Part shown: positions 18,449-27,693 of the stretch, in pieces | Numbering within the stretch: position 1 is the first letter of the stretch | Layout of the letters: each line of letters begins with the position of its first letter | Assembly (NCBI GenBank): GCA_965279085.1 | Contig: OZ257149.1 | Coordinates: forward strand, 1,178,001-1,242,000 | Origin: UBA7672 sp965279085 | GTDB taxonomy: Bacteria; Pseudomonadota; Alphaproteobacteria; Caulobacterales; Hyphomonadaceae | Direction: 5' to 3' | DNA: 64,000 nt | Made by a program: the position numbers and the translations under genes | Notes under the pieces: model-generated | Database searches by the model: none | What the model was told of the DNA's origin: nothing | The model's input: only the letters and a program-made list of their open reading frames with translations

Positions 18449-18567
18449 AGACCCCTGGCCGTCTGCTGCGATCCCCCGACCGAGCTTCTCATTGCCAGAA
18501 GAGGTTGAGGATATCGCTAACACTGCCGTGCGGATCGCCGCGAACCTGTGCCAGCGCGGGCCACGGA

Positions 18568-20007
18568 CTAGCTGTCGCGGTGAGCCAGCTTCACCATCGG
18601 GCGAGACTTGTTACCGACGCCATCGGGCACGGGAACCAGGCTGTTCTCGTAGTCGGTGTTCAGCACCAGTTCCGGCCCATCCGTCATGTCGAACTTGCGT
18701 GCGATGATGACGGTGTAGTCCGACCGGTCTGCGATCGGCTTGGTGGAGTTGATCTCGAGCGTGTTGCCCGGAAGATAGATGGTGCCCACGAGGTTACGGG
18801 CGTCGTTGCTAGCAATGATGTGCGGGAACTTGAAGAGCACGTCGCGATCTTCGAAGAACAGCATGCCCGACATGTCGCCGGTCCTCGGAGCGTTCAGCGA
18901 GATCGTGCTCGAAGGTGCGAACTGGATGGTCGAAAGGCCTAGCGCGCCGGTGAGGTAGAAGCCGACACCGGCGGGATCGCCGATCAGCTTGCCGCCGTTC
19001 GAGACGACTAGCCCGCCATTGTTCAGGATGTAGGTGCCAGGCTTCAACGTGACCTCGCCGCCGATGACGTTGATGCCGCCGCAATAGACGCCAGGCTCCA
19101 GCGTGGTCTTTCCGGTCACCAAGAGACCCGGCGCCAGATTGCCCACTAGGTCGCCGCCAGTGATGCTTTCCAGCAGGTTCTTCTTTTTTAGCAGGTCGCC
19201 ACTCACCACCCCGCCAATGAGCCCACCCTTGCCCAGTAGGTCCTTCAGGCTCAGCAGCTTGCCTTCCTTGCCGAGCAGATCGGCGCCGAGAATGCTGCCT
19301 TTGCCCAGGATGTTGTTGCATTGCAGGAGGCCGACATTCGGCTCCGGCCGGTCGCGCAACGGATCGACGAGCGGCGGACAGTCCGTCAGGGGCTCGTTGG
19401 GCGTGACCGCTGACATCGGGCCGGCAACACCGCCAGCGACACAAACCAGGTCGGCTTTGACCCGCGAATTGTTGGCGAGGCGCAGCGAGTTCTTGTTCTT
19501 GGAGTTGGAATAGATGGCGCAGTTCTCGGCCGTCACCCGTGCCTTGTCGTGCATATCGAGGGTGGAGTCCTCGTTCGACGACAGCCCGACCATGCAGACA
19601 TATCCGCCGCCCGAAACTTCCGCCACCGCCTGGACCTTTATCTCGCTGACGCCACGCGCGATGGGGCCGGGGAAATAGGTCTTGGGTTCGGCCGTGATCG
19701 TCACCTCGACAGCCTTGCCATCATCAATGATGCGGGCTGCCGTGACCTGGGGCTTCTCATCGTAGTTGGCGCTGACGAACGCCGTGGCGACGGACGCTAC
19801 ACGGCCGTCCGTTCCCTTGAACACCACGAGTTCCTGCGCCGCCGCGATCGCCGCACGATCGGCGACGCCCTGCAGTCTCTGCTTCTGGTTGGAGAGCGAC
19901 ATGTAGTCGACGATGCCGCCGACAACGAACGTGGCGACCGCCATGACGCCGAGCGCCATGAGGGCAATGTTACCCTTCGAGTCTGCCCCGAAGCTCCGCA
20001 CGAACAC
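18568..20007 (-). CDS. TadG-like pilus/secreted protein with G/L-rich centre
   Basis: The N-terminus FGADSKGNIALMALG plus a long membrane segment (about residues 10-40) and KQRLQGVADRAAIAAAQEL is the TadE/TadG-type Flp-pilus-associated anchor. The start is set at GTG 20007, with GGGAG 8 bases upstream; an open frame continues to GTG 20043. After a beta-rich region come cysteines (VCMVG, ENCAIYS, CVAGG), a low-complexity stretch built of LLGK/GG/LL units (about residues 205-265), and a parallel-beta-like region (TTLEPGVYCGGI, EVTLKPGTYILNNGG) to the end. No von Willebrand A motif (DxSxS) is visible, unlike classical TadG. No other tad genes are nearby. The function is probably envelope or pilus biogenesis; this is uncertain. 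Confidence 0.75.
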   Translation of the reverse strand: MFVRSFGADSKGNIALMALGVMAVATFVVGGIVDYMSLSNQKQRLQGVADRAAIAAAQELVVFKGTDGRVASVATAFVSANYDEKPQVTAARIIDDGKAVEVTITAEPKTYFPGPIARGVSEIKVQAVAEVSGGGYVCMVGLSSNEDSTLDMHDKARVTAENCAIYSNSKNKNSLRLANNSRVKADLVCVAGGVAGPMSAVTPNEPLTDCPPLVDPLRDRPEPNVGLLQCNNILGKGSILGADLLGKEGKLLSLKDLLGKGGLIGGVVSGDLLKKKNLLESITGGDLVGNLAPGLLVTGKTTLEPGVYCGGINVIGGEVTLKPGTYILNNGGLVVSNGGKLIGDPAGVGFYLTGALGLSTIQFAPSSTISLNAPRTGDMSGMLFFEDRDVLFKFPHIIASNDARNLVGTIYLPGNTLEINSTKPIADRSDYTVIIARKFDMTDGPELVLNTDYENSLVPVPDGVGNKSRPMVKLAHRDS

Positions 20008-20196
20008 CCCTGCCGCTCCCGTGTGGATCCTCCTGAGACCCACATCCGGCGCCTCGGAATTTGGCAGAACAGGTTAAATGAACGGTTCACCCCGCGCGTT
20101 GAATCCGGGTGCACCCTTGGGTTTCCGCACCGAGTTAACCGTGCCCTCAGCAGATTGTGGGAGGCTCAGCGCTCTGGGGAAGCAGCGCACTAATCC

Positions 20197-22896
20197 ATGA
20201 TATCTCCCGCCGTCCCGTTCCGCCGGTCGATCCGGTTCCGGTTGTCGCTTGTTATTGCTGTCGTGATCTTCGCGGCGGTGATGGCCGCGTCTGCAGTGGG
20301 GGCATTGCGCCATCTTCGTCAGCAGGCCGATGCGCGCGCCGAGATGATCGAAGCGGCGGCGTCTGCATATTCAGCCGCCGTGGCCGATCCACTCGCCGCC
20401 AAAGACCGCCGCACAGTGCTGGAATACATGCGCGGTATGCGCGAGCTGCGTTCCGTCATCTTCATGGCGGTCAACGATCTCGACGGACAGACACTTGCCC
20501 AGCTTGGCGCGGGTGCATCGGTGCGCGGCAAGACGCCTGACCTGCGCAGCATTGCCGGCCTCGAATTGCTCAGCGCCGAACGCGGCACCGTCACGATGCC
20601 AATCGTGAAGGGCGGCGCGGATATCGGCTCGCTGGTCATTCTCGCAGACATCACCGACCTCCGGGCCGATCTCTACGAAACTCTGGGCTGGACGGCGCTT
20701 GTCGCCCTGATCGCCATCGCCGGCGGCGTGTCGGTTGCGCAATTCTCGATTGCACGCCTCACTCGCCCGCTTCGCGACCTCACCGCCGTCATGGCTGAGA
20801 TCGGCACGAGGCAGGATTTCTCGCAGCGCATGCCCGAAACACGCCGCAAGGACGAAACGGGCGTGCTCGGTGAGGCCTTCAACGGCATGATCGACAACAT
20901 CCGCGAACGCGACCAGCGCATCGCGGAGCACATGGAAACGCTGGAACAGACGGTAGCCGACCGAACACACGACTATCGCGTCGCCAAGGAAGAGGCGGAA
21001 AGCGCCAACGCCGCCAAGTCGGACTTCCTCGCGACCATGAGCCACGAGATCCGCACGCCGATGAACGGCATGATGGTGATGGCGGAGATGCTGGCCGCCG
21101 CCGACCTGTCCTCGCGCCATCGCCGCTATGCCGAGATCATCACGCGTTCCGGCGCGAGCCTGCTGACCATTATCAACGACATTCTCGACCTGTCGAAGAT
21201 CGAGGCCGGCAAGCTCGACCTAGAGGCCGTGCCCTTCTCGCCCGAAGCCATGATTGAAGACGTCGCCAGCCTGTTCTGGGAAAAAGCCCGGTCGAAAGGC
21301 CTGGAACTGGCGGTCCGTGTCGCCCCTGAAGCGCCGGTCATGGTGATCGGCGATCCAACGCGCCTCAACCAGGTGATCACCAACCTCGTCAATAACGCGC
21401 TGAAGTTCACGGAAAAGGGTGGCGTCACCATCGACCTCGCGACTGAAGCCGATGGTGATCGCGCCAAGCTGCGCTTCGCCGTGACCGACACCGGCGTCGG
21501 CATCGAGAAGAACCGCATCGGCGCGATCTTTGAGGCGTTTAGCCAGGCCGACCAGTCGACAACGCGCAAGTTCGGCGGCACGGGCCTCGGCCTCACCGTC
21601 TGCAAACGACTGGTGGACGCCATGGAGGGCGACATCGTCGTAACGTCCGAGCCCGGCAAGGGATCGACCTTCGCGGTTGTGGTCAGTCTGCCCGTGGAAA
21701 CCGCCGCCCCCGCGCGGCCGGATGCGCGTGGCCTGAAAGTCGCGCTTGCCCTGCCCCAACCTCTGCTGGCGGAATGCATCATTTCCGGCCTTCGCGATCT
21801 GGGCGTAGCCGTTCGTGCGACCGCCGACCCCTCCGATGGCCGCCCCGGCGAGATCGTGCTGACGTTGTCGGACCTGCTCGCCAAGCATGGCGGCGCTCCG
21901 GGCGCGTTGAACGTCTGCCTCACCGATGTCGGCGACAACCGCGTCGATGCGCTGATCCGCGACCGTGTCGCGGTTGATCTGTTGCCGCTTCCGCTCGGCC
22001 GTCAGGCGTTGTGGGACTTCGTCGCGCGCGCTGCGCGCATGGATTTCCGCGGACCTGCCGCGTTGTCGATTTCGGCGGCTGTCGCACCGACCGAGAAGTT
22101 CGGCCACCTCTCCATCCTTGCCGTCGATGACAACGCCGTGAACCGCGAAGTCCTGCGCGAAGCCTTGCTCAGCCTGGGCGCCGAGGGAGACTTCGTCAGC
22201 AATGGCGTCGAAGCCGTCGAAGCGGCCGCGAAGAAATCCTACGACGTCATCTTCATGGACGGCTCCATGCCGGAGATGGATGGCTTCACAGCGACCAAGC
22301 TCATCCGAGAAGCCGAAGCGAAGTCCGGCGGTAAGCGCGCCTACGTCGTCGCCCTTACCGCACAGGTGCGCGGCGCGGATGCCGATGCATGGGCCGCTGC
22401 CGGCGCCGATCGGCACATGACAAAGCCCTTCACGTCCGTCCGTCTGATGGACGCGCTGAAGACCGCTGGGTCTGGCGAAGCGATAGTTGCGCCCGCCCCC
22501 GCCGCACCGGTCGCGCAGGAACCGGTCCGCGAAACGCCTCTGATCGACACGGAAGCCGTCGCTACCATGGAAGGCGTCGCCGCCCGTTCCGGCCGGGATG
22601 TCCTCGGCAAGGTGTGGAAGCTGTTCCTCGGCCAAGCGCCGGACGCGGTCTTCAAGCTGGAGACGCTGGGCGCCGGAAGCGACCCGTCCGCCCTGTCGAA
22701 ACAGGCCCACTTCCTGAAATCCATGGCGCTTTCGTCGGGCGCTGCCCGCCTCGCTGCGGTCTGCGAAGACGTGGAACTCGACGGCAAGGCCGGTCTCCTC
22801 GCCGAGGCTTGCGCCCGGCTTTCCTCGATCCGGCCGCTGCTCGAAGAGACGTGCGCCGAAATGTCCGCTCGCCTGGCCAAGCGCGCAGCCAGCTAG
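20197..22896 (+). CDS. Hybrid sensor histidine kinase with receiver and HPt domains
   Basis: Domain order in 899 residues: TM1 (about 12-35), a periplasmic sensor (about 36-155), TM2 (about 160-185), HAMP (about 186-245), coiled linker, HisKA with SHEIRTPMNG (phospho-His283), HATPase with N box NLVNNALKF, G boxes DTGVGIE and GGTGLGLTV, a degenerate receiver-like spacer (about 515-620), an intact receiver (about 645-765, Asp688 in FMDGSMPEMDG), and a C-terminal HPt domain with KQAHFLKS (His838). Phosphate should pass His283-Asp688-His838 and then to a separate response regulator. The REC-EAL protein on the other side of the TadG-like gene is the nearest such target. Confidence 0.94.
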   Translation: MISPAVPFRRSIRFRLSLVIAVVIFAAVMAASAVGALRHLRQQADARAEMIEAAASAYSAAVADPLAAKDRRTVLEYMRGMRELRSVIFMAVNDLDGQTLAQLGAGASVRGKTPDLRSIAGLELLSAERGTVTMPIVKGGADIGSLVILADITDLRADLYETLGWTALVALIAIAGGVSVAQFSIARLTRPLRDLTAVMAEIGTRQDFSQRMPETRRKDETGVLGEAFNGMIDNIRERDQRIAEHMETLEQTVADRTHDYRVAKEEAESANAAKSDFLATMSHEIRTPMNGMMVMAEMLAAADLSSRHRRYAEIITRSGASLLTIINDILDLSKIEAGKLDLEAVPFSPEAMIEDVASLFWEKARSKGLELAVRVAPEAPVMVIGDPTRLNQVITNLVNNALKFTEKGGVTIDLATEADGDRAKLRFAVTDTGVGIEKNRIGAIFEAFSQADQSTTRKFGGTGLGLTVCKRLVDAMEGDIVVTSEPGKGSTFAVVVSLPVETAAPARPDARGLKVALALPQPLLAECIISGLRDLGVAVRATADPSDGRPGEIVLTLSDLLAKHGGAPGALNVCLTDVGDNRVDALIRDRVAVDLLPLPLGRQALWDFVARAARMDFRGPAALSISAAVAPTEKFGHLSILAVDDNAVNREVLREALLSLGAEGDFVSNGVEAVEAAAKKSYDVIFMDGSMPEMDGFTATKLIREAEAKSGGKRAYVVALTAQVRGADADAWAAAGADRHMTKPFTSVRLMDALKTAGSGEAIVAPAPAAPVAQEPVRETPLIDTEAVATMEGVAARSGRDVLGKVWKLFLGQAPDAVFKLETLGAGSDPSALSKQAHFLKSMALSSGAARLAAVCEDVELDGKAGLLAEACARLSSIRPLLEETCAEMSARLAKRAAS

Positions 22897-23061
22897 CCCG
22901 GCAAGATTTTTCCCTTTCGAGGATGCCTCACGAAGCAGCGACGGCTGCGCCATGTCGGTTGACCCGGGGGTTGGTCGCATGTGAAGGCTCGATGTAACGT
23001 AGCCCCGTCGCGACACCGTGAAGGCGAGCGCACGAGACTCGGGCGGCTCTGATCCACTAGG

Positions 23062-24408
23062 ATGATTCCGCATCAATCCGGACGTTACATGACCGTTACG
23101 CCCTTCGAACCGATCACAGGTCTCGATCCGGCCACGCAGGCCGAGATCGCCCGCGTTCGCGATTCCGGCGTGCTCGGGGCCAGCGGCCGGCTCCTGGAAT
23201 TGTTTGATTTCCTAGCGACGCGCTCGGGCGGCGATCGTCCGCCCAAGGAGGCAGAAATTGCCCTCGCCGTGTTCGGCAAGGCCGACTCCGAAGCGTTGCG
23301 GGACGACCCGGTAGCACGCGTGTATGTGCACCGCCTGCGTAAGCGGCTCGATGAATTCTACCTGCGCAATGGAGCACCGGATGGCGTCCGGCTGGATATT
23401 CCGAAGGGCGACTACCGGATCGTCGGTGTTTCGCCGGGCGCTGCTGCAGAGACTGTAGACGCCGCTGAAGAAGCGCCTGCTGTCGAAGCGGCTACGGCGG
23501 CCAAGCCTCGCCGCAAGCGCTGGGGCTTGATCGCGGCTGGCATCGCCGCGCTGGCAATTGGCGGCAACATCACCGCGTGGGCGATGCTGATGGGCAATTC
23601 CAGCACGAAGGCCGAGATCGCCGACACGGGTATCTGGACGGAGATCGCCAACAGTACGCGGCCGCTGCTGATCGTTGTCGGCGACTACTACATGTTCGGT
23701 GAGTACGAAGACCGGCTGCAGCTCAAGCGCCTCGTCCGCGACTTCTCGATCAACTCGAAAGAGGATCTGGTGAACAGCCAGCGCGGCGATCCCACCTCGT
23801 TCGATCGTTATTCCGACGTGGCGATGCAGTACCTGCCCGCCTCGGCCGCCTATGCGCTCGCCGATCTCGCGCCGCTGCTGCGCGAGGGGCGCGAGGTGCA
23901 GGTGATGCTCGCCTCGGAACTCACCCCGGCGCGGCTGAAGTCCGACGACATCATCTATGTCGGCTTGCTGAGTGGAATGGGCGCACTGCGCGATCCGGTG
24001 TTCTCGCAGTCGCGTTTCGCGTTGGGCGACAGCTACGACCAGATCATCGATCGCAACACGGGCAAGACATACACGAGCGAGGCGTTCCTCGCGGCGCCTA
24101 GCGATCAGATGTACCGCGATTATGGCTTCTTCTCCACGTTCGAGGGACCGGGCGGTAACCGCATCGCGATCCTTTCCGGCTCACGCGACACAGCCGTGAT
24201 GGGCGTTGCCGAGGCGCTGACGCAGATCGACCGGCTCGCCAAGGTCGAGAAGAAGACGGGCGACGCCCATGACTTCGAAGCGCTGTTCGAAGTGAAGGGC
24301 CAGAAACACGTGAACCTGGAGGCGCAGGTCCTGGCGTCATACGAGCTGGACAGCCCGACGATCTGGACAGGCACGCCGGCCAACGTGGCGTCATATCCTG
24401 AGAAGTAG
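23062..24408 (+). CDS. Membrane-tethered winged-helix-like regulator with periplasmic domain
   Basis: The 448-residue protein has a cytoplasmic N-terminal domain (about 20-125) with the pattern DPVARVYVHRLRKRLDEFY...IPKGDYRIV, which resembles the OmpR-type winged-helix region found at the start of many membrane-tethered regulators. An Ala-rich linker and one membrane segment (WGLIAAGIAALAIGG, about 155-180) follow, then a roughly 260-residue extracytoplasmic domain I do not recognise. This is the architecture of a one-component transmembrane regulator (ToxR/CadC-like), but DNA binding is inferred only. ATG 23062 or ATG 23089 may start it; neither has a strong ribosome site. Its end lies 3 bases from the convergent HWE kinase gene. 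Confidence 0.65.
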   Translation: MIPHQSGRYMTVTPFEPITGLDPATQAEIARVRDSGVLGASGRLLELFDFLATRSGGDRPPKEAEIALAVFGKADSEALRDDPVARVYVHRLRKRLDEFYLRNGAPDGVRLDIPKGDYRIVGVSPGAAAETVDAAEEAPAVEAATAAKPRRKRWGLIAAGIAALAIGGNITAWAMLMGNSSTKAEIADTGIWTEIANSTRPLLIVVGDYYMFGEYEDRLQLKRLVRDFSINSKEDLVNSQRGDPTSFDRYSDVAMQYLPASAAYALADLAPLLREGREVQVMLASELTPARLKSDDIIYVGLLSGMGALRDPVFSQSRFALGDSYDQIIDRNTGKTYTSEAFLAAPSDQMYRDYGFFSTFEGPGGNRIAILSGSRDTAVMGVAEALTQIDRLAKVEKKTGDAHDFEALFEVKGQKHVNLEAQVLASYELDSPTIWTGTPANVASYPEK

Positions 24409-24411
24409 AAC

Positions 24412-25368
24412 CTACTGGCCGTTGAACGCCAGTTCGCAGCGCACGCCGTCGGGGTCGAACTTCAGCACTGCGCCTCCACCCGGGACGCCGTTGAGGGCCG
24501 CGCCGATCATGCGGGTGCCGAAGCCGGACGAGCGCGGGTTCGCGACTTGTGGCCCGCCATTTTCGGCCCAGCGAAGCGTGTAGGCGCCCGGGGCGCGCTC
24601 AAACCAGTCGCACGTCACCCGGCCATCCGCATTGGACAGCGCGCCATACTTCACGGCGTTGGTCGCCAGCTCGTGGAGGCAAAGCGCGAGCGGTATCGCT
24701 GCCGACGGCGCGAACTGCACGATGGGGCCTCCGGAAATCGACAGGCGCTGGCCGAAGCTTTCGCTGAATGGCGCGAGTGCGAGCGACACAAGCTGGTCCA
24801 GCAGGACCGGAGAGTCAGGCTCGGTCGATGACATCAGGCTGTAGGCTGACGACAGGGCGCGGACGCGTTCGGTCAGCCGGTCGCGGAAATCCTCCACATT
24901 GATGGCGCCCTGCGCCGACTGCTGAGCCAGGGCGCTGAGGATGGCGAACGTATTCTTGGCGCGATGCGTCTGTTCGCGGATGACAAGCTCGAGCTTCTGC
25001 TTTGTCTTTTCGAGTTCGTCCCGCTCGACGCGCAGGCGGGCGCGCAACTCGTGGGCGAGCCCACATCCCGCAGCAACGACCGAAGCCAGCACCAGCCAGA
25101 TGATCGTCGTGGCGAAAGGGTACTGCCCGCCGAAGGCGAGCACGGCCAGCGGCGTCGAGAACACCACGACCAGCGCACCCGACCTGAAGCCAGCCATGAG
25201 CGAGGCGCCCATGACGGCAGGATAGAAGGTGACGAAGGGAACCTGCCCCTGGATGATCGTGTCGATCAGCAGACGGGCAAGATACCCTGCGCCGACCCAT
25301 GGCACGGCAACCAGAAGCGCGTGCAACCAGCTGGTCTGTTCAGGATTTTTGTTTGCGAAAAGCCGCAA
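24412..25368 (-). CDS. HWE/HisKA_2-type sensor histidine kinase
   Basis: The protein has several membrane segments (about residues 15-105; the ending GYLARLLIDTIIQGQVPFVTFYPAV resembles the DUF4118-type sensor region), a helical linker, and a histidine-kinase core with EQTHRAKNTFAIL (phospho-acceptor His) and the divergent ATP-binding region HELATNAVKYGAL ... GFGTRMIG. This is the HWE/HisKA_2 class used in light and general-stress pathways of alphaproteobacteria. No upstream in-frame ATG gives a sensible N-terminus. TTG 25368, with GGGGA 6 bases upstream, is preferred, giving 318 residues. The frame stays open to 25632, but that part reads as non-protein. No PAS or receiver domain. Confidence 0.85.
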   Translation of the reverse strand: MRLFANKNPEQTSWLHALLVAVPWVGAGYLARLLIDTIIQGQVPFVTFYPAVMGASLMAGFRSGALVVVFSTPLAVLAFGGQYPFATTIIWLVLASVVAAGCGLAHELRARLRVERDELEKTKQKLELVIREQTHRAKNTFAILSALAQQSAQGAINVEDFRDRLTERVRALSSAYSLMSSTEPDSPVLLDQLVSLALAPFSESFGQRLSISGGPIVQFAPSAAIPLALCLHELATNAVKYGALSNADGRVTCDWFERAPGAYTLRWAENGGPQVANPRSSGFGTRMIGAALNGVPGGGAVLKFDPDGVRCELAFNGQ

Positions 25369-25640
25369 TCGCGTCCCCAGGAAGTCGATCCCACCCCTGC
25401 GACTACAGCACGGCGATGCGACACACGGCCAGCCGGAAACGCCGCCATTTTCCGCTGTCGCGGAACGAGGGGTCCTACAAGACGACACCGGCCGGTTTCG
25501 CAGCGCAGGCAGGTAAAGAGCAAAGTTAGGGGAACGCGTCACAAATTTGTCCACGAGTACGGACAAGTTTCGACAGCGAACTAGATTGCTGGTGTCAGGA
25601 GGCGCGACGGGGGCGGTACTGCACGGGATCAAGGACTCGC

Positions 25641-26627
25641 ATGCGCGGATGGCTATTGTTCCATAACGACGTTGCAGACGGGGTTCCCGAAGCTGCTGAG
25701 ATCCGTCGTTTCGTAGAGGCGGGCAAGCGGCGCGGCATCCGGCTGGACGTTTTCCGGCCGCGCGATTTCGAGCTGATCGTCTCGACCGAACGCGCCTGGC
25801 GGGCCGAACATGCCGGCGGCAAGCTTTCGAAGCCGGACTTCATCATCCCCCGGACAGGTAGCGAAACGACCTATTTCACCCTTGCGGTGATCAGGCAGTT
25901 CGAACGCATGGGCGTGCCGATCATCAATGGCGCGGAAGCAGTGGAAGCGTGCGCCGACAAGCTGCAGACGCTGCAGCTGCTATCGGCCTCGGGCCTGCCG
26001 ATCCCGAAGACGATCCTCGCGAAGTTTCCCGTCGATGTTGATGTGATCGAGCGCGAGCTGGGCTTTCCCGTTGTGGTGAAGAAGCTGCGCTCCACGCGCG
26101 GCGCCGGCGTGGTGCTGTGCCAGGATCGCGATCAGTTCGACGATCTCGCCAGTCTGCTGGGCGATGCAGGGCACCAGTCGGACTTCATCTTCCAGCAGTA
26201 TATCGCCGCCAGCCATGGGCGCGACGTGCGCCTGCTTGTCATTGGAGACAAGGTCGCCGCATCGATGAAGCGGCGCTCGGTTACCGGCAACTTCAAATCG
26301 AACATCTCGCTCGGCGGCGTCGGCGAATGCATCGAGCCGCCGGAGGAGATGGTGCAGCTGGCGATCGAGGCATCCAAGGCGCTGCGGCTCGATATCGCGG
26401 GCATCGACATTCTTTATGACGACAAGGGCTATCGCATCTGCGAGGCCAACTCCTCGCCCGGCTTCGTGGGGCTGGAGCGCGCTTGTCCCGTCAGTGTGCC
26501 GGACAAGATATTCGATTACGTCATTGCGCGCCTGAACCCGCCCGAGCCGCGGCGGCGGTCGATGTGGCAGCGCGTTTTGCGGCGGCGTCCGAAGGAAAAA
26601 GCGCGGGAGACGGAAAAGGCGGTGTGA
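25641..26627 (+). CDS. RimK-like ATP-grasp ligase
   Basis: The 328 residues show an N-terminal pre-ATP-grasp domain, then the ATP-grasp fold: FPVVVKKLRSTRGAGVVL (nucleotide-binding strands, about 135-155), FIFQQYI, GRDVRLLVIGDKVAASMKR (about 195-215), and the metal-binding end DIAGIDILYD...CEANSSPGF (about 252-275). These are the hallmarks of the RimK/alpha-L-glutamate ligase group, which adds glutamate or another amino acid to a carboxylate (ribosomal S6, cofactors or small peptides). The acceptor here is unknown. ATG 25641 follows AAGGAC. It lies divergent from the HWE kinase and 73 bases before a secreted esterase gene. The basic C-terminal tail (PEPRRRSMWQRVLRRRPKEK) is unusual for the family. 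Confidence 0.88.
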   Translation: MRGWLLFHNDVADGVPEAAEIRRFVEAGKRRGIRLDVFRPRDFELIVSTERAWRAEHAGGKLSKPDFIIPRTGSETTYFTLAVIRQFERMGVPIINGAEAVEACADKLQTLQLLSASGLPIPKTILAKFPVDVDVIERELGFPVVVKKLRSTRGAGVVLCQDRDQFDDLASLLGDAGHQSDFIFQQYIAASHGRDVRLLVIGDKVAASMKRRSVTGNFKSNISLGGVGECIEPPEEMVQLAIEASKALRLDIAGIDILYDDKGYRICEANSSPGFVGLERACPVSVPDKIFDYVIARLNPPEPRRRSMWQRVLRRRPKEKARETEKAV

Positions 26628-26700
26628 CAAGAGCTTTGTCGCACTTGCATGAGACCGTGCGGTATCACATCCTGCCGGTGAGCCGCTCGGGGAGGTATCG

Positions 26701-27693
26701 ATGAAGCTGCTATGCGCTGCCGTTATCGCATTGAGCATGCTGTTCGCGCCTGCCGCTCATGCGCTCGAGGGCAAACTCGTCAAGGTGAAGATCGCATCGG
26801 CCAACGTGGCCGGGCCCGTCGATGCCGCGGTCTACACGCCGCCCGGCTACGATCCGAAGCGCGCGGCGGCCTATCCGCTGGTGATCCAGCTGCATGGCGG
26901 CGGCGGGTCGAGCGACAACATGTCGACAATGATCGAGACCTTCGAGGCTGCGATCAAGGCGGGGCTGATACCTGCTTCCGTCTCGGTGATGCCATCCGCC
27001 GGTCGTTCATTTTATATGGACTACAAGGATGGCTCGCAGAAATGGGAGCAGTTCATCGTCAACGACCTGCTCGGCCACATGCGGAAGGATTACAACGTCG
27101 CGAAGGGCCGCGAGGGCACACTGATCACGGGCATCTCGATGGGCGGGATGGGATCGCTGCGGATCGCGTTCAAGCACCCGGACAAATTCCAGGCCGTCGC
27201 GTCGATGGAGCCGGGCATCGAGCCGGCGCTTGCCTACAAGGACATCCAGTTGCGCGACCGCTTCTGGCGCGATCAGTCGCTGTTCGAGACCATCTACGGC
27301 AAGCCGGTCGATGAAGCTTATTGGGCCGCCAACAATCCGGCGACGATCGCGAAGACCAATCCGGAACGTCTGGTCGGGCTGGGCATCTATCTGGAAGCGG
27401 GCGACCAGGACATGTTCTTCCTGCACCATGGCACCGAGTTCGTTCACCGCATCCTTTTCGATGCAGGCATCAGCCATGAATACCGGCTGGTGCGCGGCGC
27501 TGAGCATGTCGGGCCGTCGATCCTGGCTCGCTTCACCAATGCACTCGACTTCTTCGGCCGCGTGCTGAACCCGCCGAAGAACTGGACGGAAGCGCCCGCG
27601 GTGCAGCAGGCGCGCAACCGCGTCGACAACTTCAAGCGTGGAGCGGGCTACCCGATCGTGCCGGTCGATCCGCTGCGGTTGCGCGACGAATAA
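26701..27693 (+). CDS. Secreted esterase (alpha/beta hydrolase, esterase D/PHB-depolymerase-like)
   Basis: The 330-residue product has a signal peptide (cleavage near AHA-LEG, residue 21) and an alpha/beta hydrolase core with the oxyanion loop QLHGGGGS (about 63), nucleophile GISMGG (Ser146), and a late His in GAEHVGPS (about 272). It belongs to the putative-esterase group that also contains PHB depolymerase-like and feruloyl/acetyl esterases. It probably acts in the periplasm or outside. ATG 26701 has a strong GGGGAGG ribosome site. Its stop codon immediately abuts the stop of the convergent thiolase gene, with no space for a separate terminator. Confidence 0.88.
   Translation: MKLLCAAVIALSMLFAPAAHALEGKLVKVKIASANVAGPVDAAVYTPPGYDPKRAAAYPLVIQLHGGGGSSDNMSTMIETFEAAIKAGLIPASVSVMPSAGRSFYMDYKDGSQKWEQFIVNDLLGHMRKDYNVAKGREGTLITGISMGGMGSLRIAFKHPDKFQAVASMEPGIEPALAYKDIQLRDRFWRDQSLFETIYGKPVDEAYWAANNPATIAKTNPERLVGLGIYLEAGDQDMFFLHHGTEFVHRILFDAGISHEYRLVRGAEHVGPSILARFTNALDFFGRVLNPPKNWTEAPAVQQARNRVDNFKRGAGYPIVPVDPLRLRDE

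Noticed and set aside
25369..25632. N-terminal extension of the HWE kinase
   Set aside because: The sequence is Pro/Ser/Cys-rich without membrane or domain features. TTG 25368 with GGGGA upstream gives a normal start.
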